DNA of 39,222 bases, from NCBI GenBank assembly GCA_903919205.1, contig CAIXHE010000093.1:1-39222 (forward strand). The letters run 5' to 3'. The translations under genes were made by a program, and so were the position numbers. Origin of the DNA: an uncultured Opitutaceae bacterium (GTDB lineage Bacteria > Verrucomicrobiota > Verrucomicrobiia > Opitutales > Opitutaceae). Under the pieces are notes generated by a model. The model worked only from the letters and a program-made list of their open reading frames with translations, did not search any database and was not told where the DNA came from. Of this stretch, positions 32,981 through 39,222 are shown in pieces (the first letter of the stretch is position 1; the number at the start of each line of letters is the position of its first letter).

Positions 32981-34479
32981 CAGCGTCCCGACACCCAGGC
33001 GCCGAGGGGGCCCTGGTAGAAGCCGAGCGCGACCGAGGCCGCCGCGAGGAGCGCGAGCGCCAGGCGGATCGCCAGTCCCCCCACGGGGCGTCCGGCTGCC
33101 GGGGGCGTCACGGGTGCCTCGTCGCTGAAGTAGACCGTGCGAATCCAGCCGAAATAGTAATAGATCGAGAGCACGACGCCCGCGATCGCCACCCCGAGGA
33201 GGCCGTAGTGGCCCGCCTTGAACGCCGCCACGAAGACGAAGAGCTTGCCCATGAAACCGGCGAGCGGCGGTATGCCCGCCAGCGAGCCGAGGCCGCAGGC
33301 GAGGACGCCCGCCAGGAAGGGGCGCTCCTTCCCGAGCCCAGCGAAGGAGCCGAGCTCCTGGTCGGCGTCGTCGGGCCCGGAGAGGACCGTCATGACGCCG
33401 AAGACCGCGAACGACGCGATCAGGTAGGCGAACAGGTAGAAGTAGACGGCTCCGGCTGCCCAGTTGACCCGGGACGCGGAGACCAGGGCGAGCAGGATGA
33501 AGCCTGCGTGCGACACGCCGGAGAGGCCGATCAGGCGCTTCACATTGTGCTGCTTGAGCGCCGCCAGGTTCCCGAAGAGGATCGTGGACGCCGCCATTGC
33601 CGAGAGCACGGGCACGACGAGCGAGTCGTAGGGGAAGAAGACCTCGGTGACGAGGATCAGCAGCACCACCACCCCGGCCGCCTTCGAGCCCACGGCGAGC
33701 AGGGCCGTCACGGGCGTCGGCGCCCCCTCGTACACGTCGGGTATCCAGATCTGGAACGGGAAGGCGCCCACCTTGAAGGCCACGCCCGCCAGCACGAGCA
33801 CGATGCCGGCCGAGGCGAGGAAGTTGTGGGGGTTCGCGGAGAGGAACAGCGCCAGGTTCGAGAATTGCATGGCGTGGTCCGTCCTCGCAGCCAGCGCGGG
33901 GTTGCCGGCGACGCCGTAGAGCAGCACGATTCCGAAGAGCAGGAGGGCCGAGCTGAGCGAGCCCAGGACCAGGTACTTGAGGCCCGCCTCGAGCGACTTG
34001 GCGCTCGTGCGGAAGTAGCTGACGAGGATGTAGAGGCCGACCGTCACGGTCTCCAGGGCGACGAACAGCATCACGAAGTTGCGGCTCTGCACGAGCAGCA
34101 TCATCGCGGCGGCGATCACGAGCGCGATGTGGTGGAACTCGACCCTGGGCACCCGGTGCTTGGGCAGCGTCTCGCCTGCGAGGACCGCCACGAGGATCGA
34201 GGTCACCAGGAAGAACACCCGCATCAGCTGCCCCTGGGAGGACAGGAGGAGGAGCCCGTTGAAGACCGGTCCCTCGGCGACGGGCAGGTTCGCGAGGAGC
34301 AGGCAGAGGATCACCAGCTGGCCAATGATCGAGACGGCAGGGATCCTGCGGTGGGCCGCGGGCGGCAGAAGGATCTCGAGGGCGAGCAGCAGGAGCGCCA
34401 GGCACCCGAGCGAGATCTCGGGCCAGATCGAGAGCCACGGGTTTCCTCCGGCAAGCGCGGCGATGTGCGAAATGTCCAT
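32980..34479 (-). CDS. nuoN: NADH-quinone oxidoreductase subunit N
   Basis: 499 residues with about 14 hydrophobic segments, an antiporter-like proton-pumping subunit of complex I in the inner membrane. Family signs: [24 protein letters not shown] with the conserved Glu, [22 protein letters not shown] with the conserved Lys, [20 protein letters not shown], and [19 protein letters not shown]. It ends at the GC-rich hairpin and is the last gene of the nuo run. Confidence 0.95.
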   Translation of the reverse strand: MDISHIAALAGGNPWLSIWPEISLGCLALLLLALEILLPPAAHRRIPAVSIIGQLVILCLLLANLPVAEGPVFNGLLLLSSQGQLMRVFFLVTSILVAVLAGETLPKHRVPRVEFHHIALVIAAAMMLLVQSRNFVMLFVALETVTVGLYILVSYFRTSAKSLEAGLKYLVLGSLSSALLLFGIVLLYGVAGNPALAARTDHAMQFSNLALFLSANPHNFLASAGIVLVLAGVAFKVGAFPFQIWIPDVYEGAPTPVTALLAVGSKAAGVVVLLILVTEVFFPYDSLVVPVLSAMAASTILFGNLAALKQHNVKRLIGLSGVSHAGFILLALVSASRVNWAAGAVYFYLFAYLIASFAVFGVMTVLSGPDDADQELGSFAGLGKERPFLAGVLACGLGSLAGIPPLAGFMGKLFVFVAAFKAGHYGLLGVAIAGVVLSIYYYFGWIRTVYFSDEAPVTPPAAGRPVGGLAIRLALALLAAASVALGFYQGPLGAWVSGR

Positions 34480-34506
34480 GAGGTTCGGTGGGCGGGCGAC
34501 CGCGCC

Positions 34507-36027
34507 CTAGCGGGAGGCCTCCACGGCTGCGGGGGCGCCCGGGAGCGCCCGGTTGATGGGACCGGCCAGGGAGCTCGGCCAGAGACCGATGAAGAGCAGG
34601 GTGGCCACGAGGATGAACGCGGGGATCTTCTCGGACCAGGAAAGGTCTGCGGGCGGGTGGGCCTGCGCGACCTGAACGAACGCACCCGTGGGCTCACCGA
34701 AGAACACCTTGGCCGCCGCCCGCAGACCGTAGACCGCGGAGATGACCGTGCCGGCGACGGCGACCACGGTCAACGTGTGGGAGAAGTTCCAGAGGGAGAC
34801 GAAGATCGTCAGTTCACCCCAGAAGTTGGCAAAGCCCGGCAGGCCGATGCTCGCGAAGGTCGCCGCGACGAAGAGCCAGGCGAGCACGGGGGCCTTCTGC
34901 ACGAGCCCGCCCATGCGGTCCATGTCGTAGGTGTGGGTCCTGTGGTAGATGCTGGTCGAGAGGAGGAACATGAGCGCCACGGAGAGGCCGTGGGCGACCA
35001 TGAGCAGGACCACGCCGCCCACGCCGAAGGCCGTGCCCGCGGCGATTCCGAGGAAGGCGTAGCCCATGTGCATGACCGAGCTGTAGCCGACCATCTGCTT
35101 CAGGTCCTTCTGGGCTATGGTCACCAGCCCGATCACGAGCACGTTGCCAAAGCCCGCGAGCGCGGCCAGGGCAAAGGCCCAGTGCGCGGCACCGAGGGGC
35201 AGGAGCGGCAGGCCGATCTGGATCAGGCCGTAGAGGCCGAACTTCTTGAGGACGCCGGCGTGCAGCATCGCGGCCGAGCTCGGGGCCGCCTGGTAGCCCA
35301 TGGGCGCCCACGAGTGGAAGGGCCAGAGCGAGACCAGGATGCCAAAGCCGAAGAGCAGCAGGCCGAAGATATGGGTCTGGGTGACCTTGCCGAGGGGCGC
35401 TGCGGCCAGGGTGTCGCGCAGAGCGAGCAGGTCGAAGCTGCCGGCGCCGCTCTTCACGTAAAGGGCCACCAAACCCAGCAGCGAGAGCATCGCGCCCGCC
35501 GTGAGGTAGATCGTGAGGGTCATGGCGGCGTAGCTGCGGTCACGCCCTCCCCAGATGCCGACCATGATGAAGGTCGGGATGAGCGCCAGCTCGTGGAAGA
35601 AATAGAAGAAGAAGACGTTCACGCTCGCGAAGACGCCCATCAGGCCGGCCTGCATGACGAGCAGAAGGAGCAAGTAGGTCTTCATCCGCTCGGCGCCCGA
35701 CTGCAGCGCGTAGAGGCCCGCCGCCAAGCCGACCACGCCGGCCAGGACGAAGAGCGGCAGCGAGATTCCGTTCAGGCCCAGCTTCAGGCTGATCCCGAAT
35801 CCGTCGAGGCCGGTCGAGTAGTTGGTGAGGAAGGCGTAACCGTGGGCCTCCTTGGCCGCGGTGGAGAAATACCACCACACGTGCAGCGCGAGGAGCGCGG
35901 GGAGGGCGAAACCGACGTAGGCGAGCTTGACCACCACGCGCTTCGGAACGCCGAGCGCGATGGCGACCGCCACCGCCAAGGGGGCGGCGATCGACAGGAG
36001 GAGCGGGTCAAAGGGCAGGTTGCTCAT
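34507..36027 (-). CDS. nuoM: NADH-quinone oxidoreductase subunit M
   Basis: 506 residues, 13-14 membrane segments, a second antiporter-like pump subunit of complex I. Recognisable: [19 protein letters not shown] with the key Glu, [32 protein letters not shown] (split around residues 235-270), the [18 protein letters not shown] strand, and [13 protein letters not shown] weak AAGG precedes the ATG. The gap to nuoN is 27 bases with no promoter or terminator seen. Confidence 0.95.
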   Translation of the reverse strand: MSNLPFDPLLLSIAAPLAVAVAIALGVPKRVVVKLAYVGFALPALLALHVWWYFSTAAKEAHGYAFLTNYSTGLDGFGISLKLGLNGISLPLFVLAGVVGLAAGLYALQSGAERMKTYLLLLLVMQAGLMGVFASVNVFFFYFFHELALIPTFIMVGIWGGRDRSYAAMTLTIYLTAGAMLSLLGLVALYVKSGAGSFDLLALRDTLAAAPLGKVTQTHIFGLLLFGFGILVSLWPFHSWAPMGYQAAPSSAAMLHAGVLKKFGLYGLIQIGLPLLPLGAAHWAFALAALAGFGNVLVIGLVTIAQKDLKQMVGYSSVMHMGYAFLGIAAGTAFGVGGVVLLMVAHGLSVALMFLLSTSIYHRTHTYDMDRMGGLVQKAPVLAWLFVAATFASIGLPGFANFWGELTIFVSLWNFSHTLTVVAVAGTVISAVYGLRAAAKVFFGEPTGAFVQVAQAHPPADLSWSEKIPAFILVATLLFIGLWPSSLAGPINRALPGAPAAVEASR

Positions 36028-36036
36028 CGGTGTGCC

Positions 36037-37866
36037 TTACAGGAAGCCGGCGGCGTAGGCCCAGAGCACGACCGCGCCCCCCAGGAACCAGTACACGTAG
36101 TTGTTGAGGCGGCCCGTGTGGAGGGCCCTCAGCCCGAAGCCCGCGATCTCGGTGATCCCGGCGAGCCCCCTCAGGGCCACGCCGGCGAGCCCGACCACGT
36201 CGATGAAGTTGAGGACCATCGCGAACCTCTGCTGCACCTTCGCGACGTAGTAGCCGTACGCCTTGTCGAACGAGGCCCTGAGGGCCGTGAGGAACTCGAA
36301 GGTCCCGGGCGAGCGAACCTCGAGGGCGTCCGTGCCGTCGGTCGAATAGAGTGCGAGCGCCGAGCCGACGCCGGCCACCAGCACGACCAGGCTCACCCCG
36401 AGGACGACCAGGTGCGTCGACTCGTGCTCGGACTCGGGCACGAGGGAGAGGATCCCGCTGAAGCCCGACGGATAAAGCCTGAGGTAGCCAGCGAGCGCGG
36501 AGAACACCGCAAGCAGCAGCAGGGGCGCCGTGAACGCGAATCCTCCCTCGTGGGCGTGCGCGGCGGCCTCGCTGCGCGGCTCGCCGAGGAAGGCTATCTT
36601 CCAGAGCCGCACCATGTAGAAGGACGTGAGCACGGCCGTCAGCGTGAGCACCGCGAAGACAGCCCGGTTCGTGTCGTAGGCGAGCGCCAGGATCGCGTCC
36701 TTGGAGAAGAACCCAGCCAGGCCGGGAAGGCCAATGATCGCGGCCACGGCCACCGTGAAGGTGAGGAACGTGACCGGCATGCGGGAGCGCAGGCCGCCCA
36801 TCTTGAAGATGTTCTGCTCGTGGTGGCAGCCGTAGATGACCGAGCCCGAGCCGAGGAAGAGGAGCGCCTTGAAGAAGGCGTGGGTCGTCAGGTGGAACAT
36901 CGCGGCCCCGGTGGAGCCGAGGCCGAAGGCCGCGACCATGTAGCCGAGCTGTGAGAGCGTCGAGTAGGCCAGCACCTTCTTGATGTCGCTCTGCGTGATG
37001 GCGCAGAGGGCCGCGTAGAAGGCCGTCGCCGAGCCCACCCACACGATCACGGTCAGCGCGTCGGGCACCATGAGGACATGGATGCGGCAGAGCATGTAGA
37101 TGCCCGCGGCGACCATGGTGGCCGCGTGGATCAGGGCCGACACCGGGGTCGGGCCCTCCATGGCGTCCGGCAGCCAGACCTGCAGCGGCAGCTGCGCGGA
37201 CTTGCCCACCGCCCCGCAGAAGAGCAGCAGCGGGATCAGCCGGCTGTAGACCAGGTGGCCGGAGGCCTGGGCCGCATCGATCCCGGCGAGGCTAACCGTG
37301 CCGTTCGCCCAGTAGCAGAGGATGATGCCGAGCAGGAAGCCGAAGTCGCCCACCCGGTTCACGATGAAGGCCTTCTTCGAGGCATCGGCGGCCGACTGGA
37401 GGCGGTTGTAATGGTTGATCAGGAAGTAGGAGCTGAAGCCCACGAGCTCCCAGAAGATGAACATCATGAACAGGTTGTCGGCCAGCACGATGCCGATCAT
37501 CGAGAACATGAAGATCGAGAGACCCCCGAAGTAGCGGGCGCGCGCGGCATCGTCGTGCATGTAGCCGAGCGAGAACACGTGGACGCATAGGCCCACGATT
37601 CCGACGATGCCGAGCATGAGCGCAGCCAGGTCGTCGTACCTGAAGCCGATGCCGACGGTGAAGGTACCGAGGCGCAGCCACTCGAGCGACACCGAGAACC
37701 TCGAGCCCCCGAGCGCCAGCGCGAGCGCGCCGTACGCCACGAAGGCCGAGGCCAGAACCGAGACGGCGGAGGCGGCGGAGGGCCTGCGGCTGAGCAGAAG
37801 CGTGATCGTCGCGGCGGAGGCCGCGGGCACGAGCAGGACCAGCAGGGCTGTGAGTTCGGGGGTCAT
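36037..37866 (-). CDS. nuoL: NADH-quinone oxidoreductase subunit L
   Basis: 609 residues with about 16 hydrophobic segments, the distal pump subunit that carries the long lateral helix near its carboxy end. Diagnostic stretches: [15 protein letters not shown] (key Glu), [16 protein letters not shown] (key Lys-Asn-Arg), [38 protein letters not shown] and [19 protein letters not shown]. The carboxy tail contains [20 protein letters not shown], part of the lateral helix region. Nine bases separate it from nuoM. Confidence 0.96.
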   Translation of the reverse strand: MTPELTALLVLLVPAASAATITLLLSRRPSAASAVSVLASAFVAYGALALALGGSRFSVSLEWLRLGTFTVGIGFRYDDLAALMLGIVGIVGLCVHVFSLGYMHDDAARARYFGGLSIFMFSMIGIVLADNLFMMFIFWELVGFSSYFLINHYNRLQSAADASKKAFIVNRVGDFGFLLGIILCYWANGTVSLAGIDAAQASGHLVYSRLIPLLLFCGAVGKSAQLPLQVWLPDAMEGPTPVSALIHAATMVAAGIYMLCRIHVLMVPDALTVIVWVGSATAFYAALCAITQSDIKKVLAYSTLSQLGYMVAAFGLGSTGAAMFHLTTHAFFKALLFLGSGSVIYGCHHEQNIFKMGGLRSRMPVTFLTFTVAVAAIIGLPGLAGFFSKDAILALAYDTNRAVFAVLTLTAVLTSFYMVRLWKIAFLGEPRSEAAAHAHEGGFAFTAPLLLLAVFSALAGYLRLYPSGFSGILSLVPESEHESTHLVVLGVSLVVLVAGVGSALALYSTDGTDALEVRSPGTFEFLTALRASFDKAYGYYVAKVQQRFAMVLNFIDVVGLAGVALRGLAGITEIAGFGLRALHTGRLNNYVYWFLGGAVVLWAYAAGFL

Positions 37867-37876
37867 GTCTGCAGGC

Positions 37877-38182
37877 TCAGTGCTTCAGGCTGTCCAGGTG
37901 GTCGACCTGGATCGTCTGCTTCCTGCGGAAGAGGGCCACGATGATGGCCAGGCCAACGGCCACCTCGGCCGCCGCCACGGTCAGGATGAAGAAGACGAAC
38001 ACGTCGCCGTCCTCGGTGTTGTTGAAACGGGAGAACGCCACGAGAGCGAGGGTCGCCGCTGCGAGCATGAGCTCGAGGCACATGAAGATGACGAGGGTGT
38101 TGCGCCGCACGAGCACCCCGAAGAATCCGATCGCGAAGAGCGCAGCGCTCAGGAGGACGTAGGCGTCGAGGGAGGGACTCAC
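37877..38182 (-). CDS. nuoK: NADH-quinone oxidoreductase subunit K
   Basis: 101 residues, three membrane helices. The start is GTG at 38182, overlapping the nuoJ stop as GTGA, and it agrees with the family amino end. The conserved Glu residues that line the proton path are in the second and third helices ([13 protein letters not shown] and [13 protein letters not shown]). The carboxy end ([15 protein letters not shown]) is typical. Small hydrophobic partner of NuoJ, NuoA and NuoN. Confidence 0.95.
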   Translation of the reverse strand: MSPSLDAYVLLSAALFAIGFFGVLVRRNTLVIFMCLELMLAAATLALVAFSRFNNTEDGDVFVFFILTVAAAEVAVGLAIIVALFRRKQTIQVDHLDSLKH

Positions 38183-38691
38183 CGGGAATCCTCCCTCTCG
38201 CCGGTGCGGCGGCTGATGACGATCACCCCCAACATGCCGACCAGCAGCAGGAAGCCCATCACCTGCACGGGCAGCAGGTACGTCGTGAAGAGCTGGTAGG
38301 AATAGAGCTTGAGCGACGAGCCAACCGTGCCGCCCACCGGGGGTCCGCTCTCGAGGCGGCCTCGCACGGCGAGCAGGTTGAGCCCCACGATCAGGAGGGC
38401 GGCCGAGATCACGCCGGCCACGCCCTGCATCGGCTTCACGCGGAGGCGCTGGCCCCCCTGCATGTCGAGGAGCATGATGATGAACAGGAAGAGCGCCACG
38501 ACGGCGCCCGCGTAGACGAGGATCAGGATGAAGGCCAGGAGGTAGGCGTGGAGCTCGACGAAGAGCCCCGCGATCGCCGCCAGGCAGAGCAGGAGGCACA
38601 TCGCCCCGTTCACGGCGTTCTTGTTCAGGACGACGCCCAAGGCGCACACCATCGAGAACACCGAGAGGCCTGTGAATGCGATCTGTTGCAT
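38179..38691 (-). CDS. nuoJ: NADH-quinone oxidoreductase subunit J
   Basis: 170 residues, five helices. The most diagnostic stretch is [23 protein letters not shown], the third helix with the conserved Tyr. The first helices show [21 protein letters not shown]. It couples quinone reduction to the membrane arm. Follows nuoI by 10 bases and overlaps nuoK by four. Confidence 0.94.
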   Translation of the reverse strand: MQQIAFTGLSVFSMVCALGVVLNKNAVNGAMCLLLCLAAIAGLFVELHAYLLAFILILVYAGAVVALFLFIIMLLDMQGGQRLRVKPMQGVAGVISAALLIVGLNLLAVRGRLESGPPVGGTVGSSLKLYSYQLFTTYLLPVQVMGFLLLVGMLGVIVISRRTGEREDSR

Positions 38692-38701
38692 GGCTTCGGG
38701 C

Positions 38702-39222
38702 TCAGTGGTGGCCGCCCGCCGCCTCCTCGGCGGCCTTCTTCACGTCCCACTTGAAGTGTTTGTCGGGCAGCGTGCCGCCCATCTCGTAGAGCTTGTCCTT
38801 GTGGTTCACCATCTCGGCGCGGCTCAGGCCGGTCATCGAGTACTGCTTCTGCAGGAAGATCGCCTCCTCCGGGCAGACCTCCTCGCAAAGCCCGCAGTAG
38901 ATGCACCTGAGCATGTCGATGTCGAAGGCCTGCGGCGCCTTCTCGACCTGGTCGACCCCGGCGCCCGGTGCGACGGAGCCTGGCGTGATGCGGATCGCCT
39001 TGGGCGGGCAGACAAACTCGCACAGCTGGCAGGAGACGCACTTCTCGCGGCCGTGCGGGTCCTTCACGAGGGTCGGAGCCCCTCGGTAGCCAACCGGGAT
39101 CGTGGGCCGCTGCTCGGGATACTGGAGGGTCTCCGTTGGGGCCACCAGGTGCTTGAGCGTCGTCATCATGCCGCCGAAGATCTGCGGCAGGTAGGTGCGC
39201 TCCGCCAGCGTGAGGGGCTTTC
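38702..39222 (-). CDS. nuoI: NADH-quinone oxidoreductase subunit I, amino end beyond the window
   Basis: The visible 173 codons carry two ferredoxin clusters, CVSCQLCEFVCP and CIYCGLCEEVCP, which bind the N6a and N6b [4Fe-4S] centres that pass electrons from NuoG toward NuoB. An ATG at 39169 exists, but the frame remains open upstream and reads KPLTLAERTYLPQIFGGM, which is the family-typical amino-terminal segment. The true start is therefore outside the window. The carboxy end is Lys/Ala/His-rich (KKAAEEAAGGHH). First visible gene of the nuoI-N run. Confidence 0.93.
   Translation of the reverse strand, partial: KPLTLAERTYLPQIFGGMMTTLKHLVAPTETLQYPEQRPTIPVGYRGAPTLVKDPHGREKCVSCQLCEFVCPPKAIRITPGSVAPGAGVDQVEKAPQAFDIDMLRCIYCGLCEEVCPEEAIFLQKQYSMTGLSRAEMVNHKDKLYEMGGTLPDKHFKWDVKKAAEEAAGGHH

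Noticed and set aside
33208-36954. Very long plus-strand open frame (over 1200 codons) opposite nuoN, nuoM and nuoL
   Set aside because: The translation is an improbable mix of Arg, Glu, Gly and His without domains. It mirrors well-recognised complex I genes on the other strand, and high GC makes such shadow frames common.

Overview
The window is dense, high-GC bacterial chromosome with short intergenic gaps. The gene mix suggests the Verrucomicrobiota, most likely an opitutaceous lineage. That assignment is an inference from gene types: an autotransporter-type strand-repeat passenger, a DUF1800/DUF1501 pair, a chlamydia-like long ThyX and an nuoIJKLMN run. No rRNA, tRNA, CRISPR array, insertion sequence or prophage was seen, and no gene-free stretch exceeds 300 bases. 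The longest gaps are about 232 bases (1906-2137), 212 bases (7994-8205) and 195 bases (12011-12205).

Left third (1-12010). The amino-terminal 635 residues of a repetitive surface protein run off the left edge on the minus strand. Next come the ribosome-associated ATPase EttA and a large DUF748/AsmA-like envelope protein, both minus strand. A hotdog thioesterase and an all-alpha dUTPase-type enzyme converge. An intrinsically disordered Arg/Gly-rich protein follows, then a hairpin terminator that lies almost on top of the start codon of a MurA-family gene. That gene overlaps ruvB, and ruvB shares a CTAG with a small convergent membrane-protein gene.

Middle (12206-25143). A minus-strand three-gene unit encodes a PTPS/QueD-type enzyme, GTP cyclohydrolase FolE2 and a short-chain dehydrogenase, which together resemble a complete tetrahydrobiopterin-type pathway. 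In the plus direction follow a YycJ-like metallo-hydrolase, pyruvate kinase and a secreted DUF1800/DUF1501/pseudopilin-like unit. After these comes a compact cluster of a His-rich COG0523 GTPase, a WD40 protein and a ModB-type permease.

Right third (25140-39222). The minus-strand run ribB-ribH-nusB-ftsY joins riboflavin synthesis, transcription and protein targeting. rarA and a small exported protein lie beside it. Next are a short coiled-coil gene, an endonuclease/exonuclease/phosphatase-fold protein, a two-half ThyX-like protein and a Trp-rich exported repeat protein. The window ends with nuoN, nuoM, nuoL, nuoK, nuoJ and part of nuoI, the membrane arm of respiratory complex I, all on the minus strand.

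Two habits recur. Minus-4 overlaps (ATGA or GTGA) link operon partners, and convergent genes abut or overlap through CTAG-type stop codons. The best candidates for further work are the pterin operon, the DUF1800/DUF1501/pseudopilin unit, the disordered RGG-like protein with an amphipathic helix, the COG0523-WD40-ModB cluster and the split-motif ThyX.
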